Assembly: GCA_022828595.1 (NCBI GenBank)
Contig: JAKGHH010000008.1
Span: forward strand, 6,871,728-6,935,727
DNA: 64,000 nucleotides
Direction: 5' to 3'
DNA from: Nelumbo lutea
Lineage: Eukaryota > Streptophyta > Magnoliopsida > Proteales > Nelumbonaceae
Shown: piece after piece, positions 1 through 12,009 of the stretch
Layout of the letters: each line of letters starts with the position of its first letter
Numbering within the stretch: position 1 is the first letter of the stretch
Translations under genes and position numbers: made by a program
The notes under the pieces: generated by a model
Told to the model about the DNA's origin: nothing
The model's database searches: none
What the model saw: the letters and a program-made list of their open reading frames with translations, nothing else

Positions 1-603
1 ATGTTGTCGTCTTGTAGGGCGTGGTCTGGTTCATCCGGTCTGATCCTGGGTTTTGCTTTTATATTGTAAAGATGTAGAGGTGGGGCACCGGATTACTGAG
101 GTAGGAGTAGGGCCCGTAGGGGTGGGGGTTTGAGGTAAAAAAGTAAAAACAGAGTCTATTGTCTTCACCTAATTTTGTTAAGAAATGTTAATTGTACTAT
201 TGTGAGATGTCGGTGATTAAGAACAACCCTAGGTTAGTCAATTTATTTACCCATCAAAACTGGAAAGTGAAAAGCAAATCTTTATTAGCAATCCTTGCGG
301 CTAGCGGTGGCGCACCTGACTACCTTCCCTCTTTACTCTGTCTGTGACTGTGTCAGTGACTCAGTGTGACCTGTTCTATTTTGTAAACGGTATCCTTAAG
401 TGATTTCCTTCTTTCTCCTCCGTTCAAAAACGGTATGGATCAGGATCAGGTCATCCGATATTGTTGAAATTCTGACGTCAATCCTCTATTCCCCCCGAGG
501 TACTACCATTGGTGTCTGTACTATGTTGTTTACTTCTGTTTGCGCGTCGTGGGTTGTCTGCGCCATGAAACCGTGGTGGCGTGGTTTGTGGGAGCCACTA
601 AAA
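1..603. other. Intergenic, no gene seen
   Basis: No coding sequence with recognisable protein similarity is visible on either strand. The short open frame near 400-606 has no family motif and ends exactly where the next MITE begins, so it is treated as chance. Confidence 0.5.
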
Positions 604-929
604 TAGGAATGGCAACGGGCGGGGTATTTCCCGTCCCCGCCCGGATCCTGAAATTAACCTTATCCCCTGGTTCTTGTCTGGGATAAAATTATTCTTTCAT
701 CCCTGATTCTCGATAGGCATGGTTTCTCATAAGAAATCGAATCTTTAAATTTTTTAAATAATAATATATTTTTAAAAAATAAATATATTTATTATAAATA
801 ATGTTTTTAATATATTTTGATATATTTATATATATATATAATATAATAATATATATTTATAAGTATATTATTAATCTCCGTTTCCATTCCTGTCCCATGG
901 ATCGAGAAGTCAGATCCTTACCATCCCTA
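604..929. mobile_element. hAT-like MITE with 8-bp target duplication
   Basis: The element begins TAGGAATGG and ends CCATCCCTA, giving short inverted termini. It is flanked by CACTAAAA on the left and CACTAAAT on the right, an 8-bp target duplication with one mismatch. The outer parts are GC-rich (GGGCGGGG-type runs) and the middle is almost pure AT. There is no coding capacity. Eight-base duplications and TAGGG-type ends fit the hAT superfamily; the family name is inferred. Confidence 0.65.
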
Positions 930-1970
930 CACTAAATCGTCCAGCAACTCATTTTTGAGGATGTTATGGGCTAAAACCGTAAAATCACGGCCTTTGATGC
1001 GTTCCGCGACCCGCCTTATTATCACTTCTGCATCCCATTTCCACATGGGGCCACATCAATACATCTAGAGGGCCGTCCGTCATTCACGGTTTTTATGACT
1101 TTATCCCAGGTTTTGAGTGTTATGATTTATGAATTACATATAACTCTACAAGCAAGTAGTGTCTCACGTGTCATGCGATAGTTTGGCCCTTTCAATTCCA
1201 TTCATCTAAACACAGTAAAACGAAATAAATGATCTAACACCGTTTCTGACTTCTGAGAGTCCGGAACTCCGGATCTCCCTTTGAATTTGCAGCAAATGCT
1301 TTTTTTTGGACATTGGACCTAAGGCTTCTGTTTTGTTTTTCCGTTATTTCCCTTTCTTTACGTGAACCGCGGTCAATCTCATTTTAGCTGCATCCAACTT
1401 ACATTCTGGAGGCTCAAGTGGGTTTTGATTTGGACACGTACTTTGGGCGCAGCTCAGAGTTAAAAGAGCTTACGTCTATCCAACGGCTGCTGCAGTCTGT
1501 CACTAAGCGGCGGGCAGCAATCCCCTGGCATTGTCACATCGCGAATGTGTTGTTGCATTGCCTTGCTTTCTATTTTTTATTTTATTTTTTTCGAAGTCTC
1601 TCTTCCAAATATCCGACCCAAAATCTTCTTTATTCTTTGGTGTACGGCATAAGAAAATCAACCATAGGAAAGAAGGGCCGAGCGAGAGAGAGATAGAAGA
1701 GTTCCATCTCCTTATCTTCTTTCTTCCACGCGAAAATGAACACCTCATCGACATTCTTACAAGTGTTTTTAGGCAGCGGCCATCGATCATCGAATTAGTC
1801 ACTCTCCTTCAAGGGTATTTCTGTAATTTTGTTCATAGAAAAGATTAGGAATTTATGATTCCAGATTCCAGAATAATATAATAATAATCAATGTAGTCGA
1901 ACCCACCCCCACTTTTTTCTAATGTTTCTGGTTCGTACGTGATATGCGTATTATTTTGTGTTTGCTTCAG
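930..1970 (+). other. Probable promoter and 5' UTR region of the DUF1639 gene
   Basis: No conserved protein is seen. A polypyrimidine tract and acceptor (TTTGCTTCAG) end at 1970, 22 bases before the chosen start codon of the next gene, so part of this stretch is probably a 5' UTR exon plus intron. The small overlapping open frames on both strands around 1418-1848 carry no recognisable motif. The exact transcription start cannot be read. Confidence 0.35.
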
Positions 1971-1992
1971 GAATTCGGAACCGTCTTGTGGC

Positions 1993-4143
1993 ATGAAAGG
2001 GCAAAGCAACGGCGTAAGGAGCTCCTTCTCTTCTCTTGACAGAGGAGATGAGAGAGCGCAGGATAAGAAAGCGAACAACCATAACCATAGCAACAGCAAC
2101 CACAGGAACGGCGACGATCATAATTATGCTATAGCCGGAGCGTCGGCATCCTCAGAGACGGCGCATGATAATAAGAAAGGGAATTCGTCGTCAGGTAGCG
2201 ATGCGATCCCCGTTTGGCCTCCCAAGTTCGTGATTTCCCTCACCAACAAAGAGAAGGAGGAAGATTTCTTAACCTTTAAGGGGTCCAAGCTCCCACAGAG
2301 GCCCAAGAAACGAGCCAAGTTCATCCAGAGAACCCTCAACGTAAGCCCCCCTCACCTTCTCAGTTTTTTTTTTTTTGTTATTTATTTTCAAGATCTGCAT
2401 ATATTCCTTAGCCGAATATTAGACAAAATGAATAAAACTGGAAAAATGGAAAATACATGATTTTGTTGTTCGTTTTTTCCTGCTGGGAAATGCGAAAAAG
2501 CTCATTTCTTCTTTTCTTTTTTCCGATCTGATTTTATTTTGTGTTTAATTGCTTATACCTCCTCGGTTTTACTTTTTCAACCCCTTCACTAACCTGCCGT
2601 CAGCTTTTTTTATTTGAAGGAAGCTAACTAAAGTTTTCAGTCTTAAGGTGAAAAGTAAAACTGTGTTTAAAAATCACAAATGCCGTTACTTTTATCAATT
2701 TCAAAAATAAAACTGACATTTCATTATCTATAAAATTTTGTAAAATATTATATCGTATTATGCTCGCGGTCAAGGCCGAAACCGGATTCAGTCAGTGCGG
2801 TATCGGTTCGAACAACTGTTAGAGTCTTGCATTGGGAATATATTTTCATCAAATAAAACATATATATAAATACGGAGAAGTTTCCGATGCAAGCCTGTAA
2901 AGGCTGTTCGAACGGTGTTTCAATAGGACTTGCACTGATTGAAGCTGATCTCGGTGAAGGCTAGCGGGATACGACATACAACTGAAAAGTAAACGTGAGG
3001 AGGGTCTTAAAGTTTGACCGAAACTACAGGGGACGTAGAAGTAATTTATCCCTTTTTATTATTGTATCTGAATTCTGAATGCGGATGCCTCGGCGAAACT
3101 GCTGCAGCTGGCATCGTTTTCTTTCGGGGGTGGTTGTTTGGGCATCCCACAGAAAAGACAAATTAAGGGGAGACGTTGGTTGCATTAGATGATCACTTCT
3201 GTTTTGTGGATCGTCAAATAATGATCACTTGTTTTAAGCCGTCCAAGTTAAATTCTTTGACTGCACGGGCTAATGTTCCATGCTCGCAAAGGCTCGTGAC
3301 ATTGGCTGTTGCAGCATTGTAAATTGTACGGTCTAGACTGCTGAAGGAAGCAATCAAAACCTGTCATGGACTGTTTCTTTTGATAATAGTCATGGACTGA
3401 ATTGAAATTTAGGATGAGTGCAACAGAAAATTAAAGGAAGGTGTAGGGAGATCCCGACCTGTAAACCAAACAATAAAAACGTAAAGCGACGATGAACTGA
3501 TCGAAACCCTAAAGTCCAAAAGTGCATCCGAAAAGCAAGAAAAAAAAGGGCGTGAATAGAGTCCCACTATCTGCGCCTCCGGATTTCGATCGTGTTATAT
3601 AAATAATCTGAACTGTCATCGACTCATCATCATCATGATTCATAAATAAATAAACTGGAAGCTGCAGATAAGTTACTTCATTGTATTTTTGTAGAAAGGA
3701 AAACGATTAAAGAAAGGAGCAGGAGAGCAATTTGGTGTTGAGATGTCAACCATCAGACCGGAACCTAGCACCTAACACAATATTATAAAACACGTGGTTT
3801 TCCAAATTCCAATCCGACGGTTGAAAGCTCTTAGTTGTTATAGATGGGTCAGGTGTGATTTTTCGTGAATGGTTTTGTTTTTTGTAGCTTTGTTTATTCG
3901 TAATATAATTAACTTGTGTGCAGCTTGTGTGCCCTGGATCATGGTTGTGCGATCTTACCCTGGAGCGGTACGAGGTTAGAGAGAAAAAGATATCTAAGAA
4001 GGTAAACTATTTTGTACTGTATTACTAGAAATTAGCAAAACCTAATTGATGGAAGTCTCACTGATCACAAGTATCTTCAATGCTTATACCAGAGACCAAG
4101 GGGCCTGAAGGCAATGGGGAATATGGATAGCGAGTCGGAGTAA
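1993..4143 (+). CDS. DUF1639 family protein, three exons
   Basis: Function is unknown; the family is a plant-specific set of small basic proteins. Exons are 1993-2340, 3924-4001 and 4093-4143, joined in phase 0 with GT-AG introns of 1583 and 91 nt, giving 158 residues. The N-terminal half is low-complexity and rich in Asn, His and Ser. The DUF1639 core starts near residue 75 (PVWPPKFVISLTNKEKEEDF) and runs through RPKKRAKFIQRTLN at the end of exon 1, VCPGSWLCDLTLERYEVREK in exon 2 and KRPRGLKAM in exon 3. The PRPKKR-x-K, PG-W-L-x-L-x-RYEVRE and RGLKAM motifs continuing across both junctions confirm the splicing. The start at 1993 is the first Met after a likely acceptor; some homologues have a longer N-terminus, so the 5' end is less certain than the rest. 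No frameshift or premature stop is seen. Confidence 0.82.
2341..3923 (+). other. Intron 1 of the DUF1639 gene
   Basis: A 1.6-kb intron with donor GTAAGC and acceptor TGTGTGCAG. It contains no recognisable transposon domain or RNA gene. Confidence 0.7.
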
Positions 4144-4913
4144 ACATAGCCAGAAGGAAGACAGAGGTAGAGAGACGACTGAGGAAGTCCGTCCGTGTTT
4201 TTCAAGAAGGGTCAAGCCAAGGGTTCGAGATAATGGTTGGGTTAGGTTTGGTAGGTGGGTGGGTCACTTTTGGATGTAAATTACTATTAATATCTCAAAT
4301 CTCAATGCGTTGACCGACTCTGTCCACTTTTGGCTTTCATCCTTCTGTTCTGCTACAATTTGGTAAGGATGGGATGGGGATGAGCAAGTTTTGGTTTCAT
4401 GTGCGGATGAAAGTGTGTGGGCTGTGGCAGAGCAAGTGAAGAACCATGAAATTAGAGATCACCTCCTCGTTTGCCAGAATATTCAATATTGATATCCGAC
4501 CTTTTCTCTCCTAACTCATCTTTTACGCTTGGATAAGAGCTACCAGTGCTGCTTAAAAAATGAAAAACAAACGCACACGCACTAGCGAATGATCGAATAT
4601 CCGAGGCTTTAAATGGATCGGGTATCCAATGGGTTGGATATGGTTTTATTTGATACCAATATAAATATTATAATCTGAGCTTTACTCTATCTTCAAAATG
4701 GCATCTTCCACTGTTTCCAGCGTCCCGCTGATTCTGGAAGCGGATGAAAGGCAAGAGGAGGAGAAAACCATGTTCAATGCGCACGATGTGAATGAAATGA
4801 AGGCAGCATGCCCATTTACCATAAATTACAAGTGCTCATATGCTACTACAAGGAATTATATGTGGTGTAGTGTGTTGTATACAGAAGATTTATACAAAAT
4901 AGATGGATGCTGA
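4144..4913. other. Intergenic between DUF1639 gene and Tat element
   Basis: 3' flank of the DUF1639 gene. A fragment at about 4595-4670 resembles the interior of the TAGGGGTG-type MITEs (repeated GGAT and ATATCC words) but no termini are visible. A 71-codon open frame at 4698 has no known motif and abuts the LTR. Confidence 0.4.
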
Positions 4914-5667
4914 TGGTGCGCAATACGGTAGGTCCTAACTGTCAACGATCTTGTTTCTGATTAGAGCAACGGGGAGCCTGAAACAGAGAAGATGAGGGAA
5001 CTTTGGGGGAAAGCCGGTGAGATTGTTCCAAAGTTCAAGTTAATATTCTCTCAAAGCCAAGAAAAAAACCAGATGACGCGAAATTCACATACCTTGTTGT
5101 TGGGGGGTAGGGGGCCTTTTATAATAATTTCGCACACTCACTCTAAGGCTTCTGTCAGGTCAGGTATGATTACTTCTGTGCTTCTGCCAGTTCGGGCGTC
5201 ACCCCTTCTGCTGGGGCAGAACCGCCACTACTCCTTGTCGGAGTCGTCTCTATAACTGGAGATGGCCGTGGCAAGTGGCGGTGGCATGCGGCCGTTTGAA
5301 ATGTGGCTGTCAAGCGTCAAATCCCAAGTCAGTTAGGTGCGCCACCCCTGGATACGAACTTCCTCGGTGTCAGGCATGGTACGATTGTTCAGTTTGGCGT
5401 CCTAGGGGCGAGGTGCTGGAGTGGTGAGCGAGGTGAAGTCTTGAGTTCGACAGAGGTGTATCCCAAATTGCCATGGGGCAGACCAGTTCGGGTTACTGCC
5501 CTTTGTGCTTGGCTCGGGGCCCAAGGGAGAGTTTGGGCTCTTAGTAGGGAGTTCGGGCTCCTAGTTCCTCCCTATGGTGCTCGCGCCTTGGGTGCACTGT
5601 TGCGCCAAACTGTTGCCTTTGCCATGTGTTGCGTAATTACGAGGTCGGGCCAAATCTTCCTTCATCA
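4914..5667 (-). repeat. 3' LTR of the Tat element
   Basis: Left LTR copy, 754 bp. On the minus strand it runs TGATGAAGG...TTGCGCACCA, with canonical TG and CA ends. It aligns along its length with the right copy but has only two of the 20-bp GGGAGTTCGGGCT-type units (5527-5566) where the right copy has five. Confidence 0.85.
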
Positions 5668-5692
5668 ATTGCCCTTCACTCCTCATGCTAAG
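5668..5692 (-). other. Polypurine tract of the Tat element
   Basis: The minus strand immediately before the 3' LTR reads GAGGAGTGAAGGGCAAT, a purine-rich run in the position expected for plus-strand priming. Confidence 0.6.
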
Positions 5693-5958
5693 GGTCTTGC
5701 CCAAGCGCGTGGAGTTCGCGAGGTGGTAGGTGGATTTGTCCCGTACTTCGAATTTTGATAGCGCTAGGTGCGTTGTCGGAGTTCTTTGGGTTTCTCGAGC
5801 GCCCAAAAGGCGGGAGACGTGCCTACCTGCTTACCAATGCTGACAGACGTGGCGGCGCGCGCTTATTTCAAATTTCAAAAAAGCACATCGCTGGGAGACG
5901 TGACGGTGGGTCTTTTCAAATTTGAAAAAATGCGCCGCTACCGTTTGAAAGGCGAGGA

Positions 5959-6054
5959 GACGTGCGCTGGCGCTCTGTCAGTTTCAGAAAGACATGCGCC
6001 GTCGTCTTGTCAGTTTCAGAAAGACGTGCACCGGTGTTTTGTCAATTTCAAAGA
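5959..6054 (+). repeat. Three 32-bp tandem units upstream of the antisense gene
   Basis: Three successive imperfect copies of a 32-bp unit (5959-5990, 5991-6022, 6023-6054) beginning GACGTGCGC and containing GTCAGTTTCAGAAA. They lie 105 to 200 bases upstream of the TATA box at 6159, so they could be promoter elements of the antisense gene. That role is inference. Confidence 0.6.
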
Positions 6055-6158
6055 GACGTGCGCCAATCACGTCTCGGCCTCACGGGACGTGCGGTCAGCA
6101 CGAATGCGGGCCGTCGGATTGTCTCTGATCTGCACTGTTGGTTCTCGGTTACTGTGGG

Positions 6159-6167
6159 TATAAATAG
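6159..6167 (+). promoter_or_regulatory. TATA box of the antisense gene in the Tat element
   Basis: TATAAATAG on the plus strand, 178 bases before the chosen start codon at 6345. It matches the plant TATA consensus closely and points away from the 3' LTR, into the antisense gene. Confidence 0.6.
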
Positions 6168-6344
6168 TGGGGACCCCAGTTGCTTTGTCACTTCTGCGTT
6201 TTGCTTCTTGAGCTTGCGTCCAAGTTTCAGCTTGTGTCCAGGCTTTTAGTTCGCCTTCAAGGTTTTTTGCTTGTTTCAGTTTCCGAAGTCTGTTCAAACA
6301 TTTTTTCGGGTGAGTACTTTCCTGGAATCAACCTTTTCTCCTTG

Positions 6345-8294
6345 ATGTCTAGCTTGGATAGCTCAGATGGTTCTTCAAGTTGGTCTGATGCAGGTTCTAC
6401 GAACCGAGTTGCATCCCCCGATGGCCTTAGCGAACCTGAGTTAGAACTTGAGGAAGAGTTTGAGCCCGTAGGCCGAGCCGCTTTGGGCAGTTTGGCGTCT
6501 ACCTCTCATCGAGGTTGGATGTTAGACAGGTTTGGTCCTTCGACCATGACGCCAGAGGGGCTCCAATACCTTATTACCTTTTACAACTTGCCTAGGGGGT
6601 ACACCTATTTCATTCATTCGGGTAGCTTTCCTTGGGAACACGATCCTGAGGAGATCGTGATATTCCAGGAGCAGCTCACTACGGGGCTGCGATTGCCTTT
6701 CCACCCCCTTTTTGTTGAGGTTATGAATCACTTCGACGTTACTGTCGGTCAGTTTCACCCGAACTCCATTCGTAACTTGGTGGGGACAATCTCCCTATTT
6801 TGCGAACAGGGCTTTCCTTTAGACTTGGAGGTATTTTCTTCTATCTTAATGCTTAAGAAACAAGCGGGTCCCCTTCCCGGGCGTAGGCAGACATATTACC
6901 TGTCCCCTCGCCCGGGTTTTAAGCTCTTGCACGAACTTCCCAACAAGGTCCCAGCGTGGAAGCGGGACTACTTCGGGGTGCGATGTGTACTAGGGTGGCC
7001 TTTTCAGATCGGGTGGGGGATGGCCACCCTTGACTCCGGTGTTATGCATGATAAAGAGACGGTGAAGGGTCTTCGACAATGGGCACGGCTAGGGCTAAAA
7101 TGCCATCAGTACCTGATGGAGGCCAAGCTCATTGCGGCTGGCCTGAGTTTGGGTAGGTTCATTGCTCAAAGGTTTCTTGTTTTGCTTTGTTCTTTCATTT
7201 TTTCTGATGCCAAACTCTTTTTTGCAGGTGTGATGGACTCAAAAAGGACTCGCGGTGGGCACCTGTTCCAAGGCATGAAGAGGAGGAAGCGAGTCACCAA
7301 GCGAACTCGTGCCGAGTTGCCCCAGGATAAGGAGCCTCATGTACCAGACTACACGTCAGAGGATCCGCCCAGGGAGCCCGAGGTGGCTCCTCCAATGCAA
7401 GAAGCGGCAGGGGCCCCTTATGCCGAAACTACTCACACGGGAGCTCCCGCCTACTCTAGTGCTCCCGCTTACTCTGGGTCCGCTTATACGCGAGCTGGGC
7501 CCTCAGGCTCGGGAGCCCACGGGGAATTCAGAAGCGTGCTATTGTCGAACTACGCTCTTCAGAAGTGTAGGGAGGCCACCTTCCCTGAGGAGATCGCGGT
7601 GTGGATTGATCTTCCTTTGAACCAGGTCGCTTGTCGTGCTGCTACTCATGCTATGGTGGTGAGTCAGATTTCTTGTCGGGCTTCTTTACTTTTACCCCTC
7701 TTGCTATCGTTCTCTTAATCACTTGTTCTTTCCTTTTGGTAGGTGAACTCTTCTATCCATGCCTTGGCGGCCCAGGTGGAGAGGAGCTCGAGGCATGCGC
7801 GAGCTGCCGAAGAGGCTTTCCGTGCTGCCGAGGCGACTTCTCGAGCTGCTGAGGAGGCTGCTCACGCTGCTATGGCCAGGTAGGCGAGTTCTTAGAGAGA
7901 TGTCGAGGCCATGGGGGTTGTTGTGAAGCACATGGCGGACCTAAGGTTGGATCTACAGCATCAGGTTGGGTACCTTCAAGAGGACATTAGGGAGAGGACG
8001 CAGATCTTTTCCCAAGGCATCGAAGATGCCAAGAAGAAGGCCATCGACGAGTACATCGCCTCGCCGCGCTTTGATGACCTGATGGTGGATTCGTACAGAA
8101 GGGGTTTTAAACTGAGCCGGTGGATGATCCGGAACACGTACCTCGAGCTCAATATCAGTGCCATATCCACTTCACGCATAACTCAGGAGATGGCCAACGC
8201 TATTGATGGTGAGCTAGATTTCGAGGGCGAGGCAGGACCTTCAGGTGTCATTGAAGTGCCTTCTGATAATAAAGAAGTAGCTCCGGGCTTGTGA
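6345..8294 (+). pseudogene. Antisense extra ORF of the Tat element (Transposase_28 / 'putative gypsy type transposon' type)
   Basis: A spliced gene on the strand opposite to gag-pol, between integrase and the 3' LTR. Exons are 6345-7152, 7228-7658 and 7743-8294, with GT-AG introns of 75 and 84 nt; conceptual length is about 596 codons. Exon 1 carries the conserved domain (GLQYLITFYNLPRGYTYFI, then FHPNSIRNLVGTISLFCEQG and WKRDYFGVRCVLGWPF) found in plant proteins labelled putative gypsy-type transposon (PF04195). Exon 2 holds a basic stretch (KRRKRVTKRTR), possibly nuclear-targeting, and a Pro/Ala-rich linker. Exon 3 is an Ala/Glu-rich coiled coil, then a conserved tail (FDDLMVDSYRRGFKLSRWM). 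Two in-frame TAG codons, 7881-7883 and 7893-7895, interrupt exon 3; no frameshift was seen elsewhere. The 75-nt intron is in frame and stop-free, so it could be retained. The role of such proteins in the element is not known to me. Confidence 0.75.
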
Positions 8295-11200
8295 AAATGC
8301 AATTTTTTTATCAAATGTACGCTTCCTTATCTTGTAAAGGAATGGACTTTTCTTTTGGTTAAGTGTTGGTTGTTCTTTCTCCCGAACTGACCATATGCCT
8401 GATCTGTTTGTTGCCCGGGTTACTGCACTCGCGCGACCTGCTTTGATGTTTAATCTTTCTCCGCTTTGCCTGAGTCTTTGGCTGCCTTTTCTTTTCTTTC
8501 CTATGCCAAGGTTCTTTCGTTAGCTTGGCATCCTGGCCCTTAGGCTTTGGTAGCGATTTCATCCACTTCGCTTGGCAGTCTATAGGTAGTATCGCCTTAA
8601 GTTGACGATGTTCCACACTCGGGGTACTTGTTTGCCTTCTAAGGTTTCGAGCTCGTATGCCCCCTCGAGCGCTTTCTTTACTCTGTAGGGCCTTTCCCAA
8701 TTTGGTCCAAGTTTGCCCACGCCAAGTTCGGGCACCATAATCTTACGGAGAACCAGGTCGCCGACTCGGAAGCTCCGCTTCTTTACTATGGCATTGTAGT
8801 ACCGAGCTACTTTATGCTGGTAGGCCGTTGTCCGAATGTGCGTGAGGTCTCTTACCTCATCTAGTAGGTCGAGGTTGGTACATAACTCATCTCCGTTTGT
8901 CTGATCGTCAAATGCTTCTAGTCGCAGTGTAGGTATTTCGATTTCCGCTGGGATTACCGCTTCGGTGCCGTAGGTGAGGTTAAAGGGGGTCTCTCTCGTG
9001 GCGGTTTTTTGTGTAGTTTGGTGAGCTCAAAGAACACTTGGTAGCTTGTCTGTCTACAACCCTTTAACTCGGTCTAGTCGTGCTTTCAGTTCATAGAGAA
9101 TGGCTCTGTTCATTACTTATGTCTAACCATTTTCCTGTGGGTGTGCGACCGATGTGAAGTTCTGACGAATTCCCATATTTTGGCACCATTCTTGGAACTT
9201 GATATCCTCTAACTGCTTGCCCTTGTCGGAGATCAGTACCCGACGTAGCTCGAAGCGACATACTATGCTCTTCCAAAAGAAGTTCTGTATGTTTCAGGTT
9301 GTAACTGTTGCCAGAGGTTCCACTTCTATCCATTTTGTGAAGTAATCTACTGCCACCACTAGGAACTTTCTTTCACCTGTTGCTGGCGGGAATGGCCCTA
9401 AGAGGTCGATGCCCCATTGCGCAAAGGGCCATCTAGTGAGCTATTTTAGGTTGGAAGCAAGCTGATGGTGGATATTGGCGTGCTTCTGACACTTGTCGCA
9501 TTTTTTGATGAGCTCGACGACTCCTGCCTTCATCGTTGACCAGTAGTATCCTTGTCGAAGTGCCTTTTGGGCGAGGACTCTGCCCCCAGGTGTATGCTGC
9601 ACAGTCCTTCATGAGTGTCACGGAGTACGAGCTCGGTTTCGACAGATCGCAAGCATCGCAGGTAGGGTAGCGTGTAGGACCATCGGTACAACCGTTCGTC
9701 TATTATGACGTATTTGGCTGCCTGGCACTGCACCCTCTTGGCTGCATTGCGGTCCACAGGGAGGGTTCCGTCTAGCAAGAAGCTCGCGATTGGGTTGATC
9801 CAGCTCAGCTCTGCTTCAAGGACGAGAGCGACCTCCTTTGCCCCACCGAGAATGCTAGGCCAAGGTAAGTCCTCTATGTACACGGTTCTCATGGTGTTTT
9901 GATTCGTGCTGGCTAACCGGGACAAGGCGTCGACCTCAGTGTTCTCTGACCTCATGATTTGCTTGATGAAGTGTGATTGGAAGTTGAGTAGAGCCTCCTT
10001 TACTTTTGCCAACTATGCGATCATGGAGAGCTCGCATGCTTCGTATTCGCCCATAACCTAGTTGACCACGAGCTGTGAATCACTGCAAACAACTATGTGC
10101 TTTGCTCTTACCTTTTGCGCTAGGTTCAGCCCGGCTATTAGTGCATCGTATTCTACCTCATTGTTGGATGCCGCAAACTCAAAGCGTAATGCGTATTCCA
10201 ATTTCGTGCCACCCGGGCCGCATCGGACTTTTCTAGCCCCGCTGCCTTGTTGGTTCGAGGAGCCGTCTACGTGAAGGATCTAGGGCTCCTCATCCCAGTT
10301 TGCAATTGGCTAACTAGGAGAGATGCCACACAGGCTGCTATTTCACGGGGTTCAGACTCTATTGGCTTGGGAGCTTCGGGTTCACCCAAACTGGGGATCT
10401 CGGGTTTAACCGGCCCAGGGTCTTCGAGGCTGAACGTGCACTCGGTGATAAAATCTGCTAAGGCTTGGGCCTTAATGGCAGTTCACGGCTTATACTAGAG
10501 GTCGTACTCGCTGAGCTCGATGGCCCACTTCGTCAGCCGACCGGAAACCTCGGGCTTGAGTAAGACTTGTCTTAGGGGTTTGTCAGTCAAGACGATGACG
10601 GTGTGAGCTTGGAAGTATGGACAGAGTTTTCGTGCTTCAATTACCAGTGCGTATGCTAGTTTTTCTATCTGCGGGTATTTCGTCTCTGCTCCCTGTAGAA
10701 TTTTACTAACATAATAGGCGGGCCGCTGGACCCGATCTACTTCTTTTCTATCTGCGGGTAGCTCGTCGAACGCGAGCTGGCAGTCTCGGGTCCATTCGAA
10801 CCCTTTTCCTTTGATCGCCTTAAAGAATGGGAGACAGCGGTCTGCCGATTTGGACATGAAGCGGCTGAGAGCGGCTATGCGACCATTTAGCCTCTGAACC
10901 TCGTTTACTTTTCGGGGTGGTCTCATATCTAGGACGGATTTTTTCTTGTCCGGGTTGGCCTCAATACCGCGTCGGTTGACAATGTACCCTAGGAACTTAC
11001 CTGATGTGACACCGGAGACACATTTGTTGGGGTTCAGTTTCATGCTAAATTGACGTAGAATTTGGAATACAGAATCCAAGTCTTGTATTAATTCCTGTGA
11101 GAATTGCGTCTTGACGACCTTGTCGTCTACATAACATTCTATTTTCGTGCCAATTAAGGGTAAAAAAAGCTTATATACAAGTCTTTGGAAGGTCGCCCTA

Positions 11201-11902
11201 GCATTTTCAGTCCGATCGGGATTGCGACTGTTTCCTCTATGGGCGATGCTCGTTCCTCTCCCTGCTCCATAGGCCGCTCCAGTTCAAAGTCGTCGGCTGC
11301 CTTGGTTTTTCCCTTCAGGGCGACAACATAACACTTGCGGGACTCAAGCCGGTCGCCCCGCGTTACCCCCACACCAAAGTCTATGGGGAACTTCATTGTC
11401 AGATAGTAGGTGGAGACCACTGTCCGCAGAATATGTGTAATTAGCCGCTCTATTATGGCATTGTATGCGGAGGGGCCGCGACCACCAGGAAATCGTGGTT
11501 GATTCTGACCATGCAAGGCCATGTGTCGACTTCCACAGGTACCGTTATCTTCTCGAGGGGCCTAACTTCCTCTCCGCTGAAGCCCACCAGAGGAGTGTTT
11601 GCGGGCTTTCGCTCGCTTCTCTGCAACTGTAGCTGGTCAAATGCCGATTTGAAGAGGATGCCTGCCGAACTACATGAGCCCACAAGTACGTGCCAAACTT
11701 TGAAGTCGCTGATCCTTAGTTTTATGACGAGTGCGTCATCATGGGGGTAGTGGACACCTCGCGCATCGTCTTTAGTGAAAAAGATCGGTTCTTTTGTCTT
11801 TGGCCTCTTTGGAGGGTTTTGTTCTTCTTGGGCTGCCTCGCGAACTGACGTCCGTGTTGTTGCTGAAGTGCACCATGCTACCACCGAACCTCCCACTATC
11901 AC
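8295..11902 (-). pseudogene. Tat element pol: protease, reverse transcriptase, RNase H, integrase (broken)
   Basis: Minus-strand order is protease (11900-11450), truncated reverse transcriptase (YVDD at 11122-11133), thumb and RNase H (11079-10490), a second RNase H-like segment (HVDGSSN, ASNNEVEYDAL, SDSQLV; about 10290-9900), integrase zinc region (about 9700-9470), integrase core (WGIDLLGPFP; LISDKGKQL; AHPQENG) and C-terminal domain to about 8570. The protease motif reads VGSCSSAGIL where the family has VD-x-GSSADIL, so the catalytic Asp is lost. Sequence jumps from the post-protease linker almost directly to the YVDD block, so the fingers and most of the palm are deleted. The thumb-to-RNase H join also lacks about 40 residues. 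Stops and frame changes are frequent. Not functional. Confidence 0.8.
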
Positions 11903-12009
11903 ATGGATGGTTCCCCGAACTGGCCTCTCTTCTGGCGGCTGTCGCCGTAAAGCTTCGGCGGTTTGCTGTTGGATTCGGGGGCATCCTTTCCTTGCTCCCC
12001 TTGCTGACT

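Noticed and set aside
1418..1848. Overlapping open frames on both strands
   Set aside because: No family motif, and they overlap each other; the interval is more likely promoter or leader of the DUF1639 gene.
4698..4913. 71-codon open frame next to the Tat 3' LTR
   Set aside because: No recognisable motif, and it stops at the LTR edge; insufficient support for a gene.
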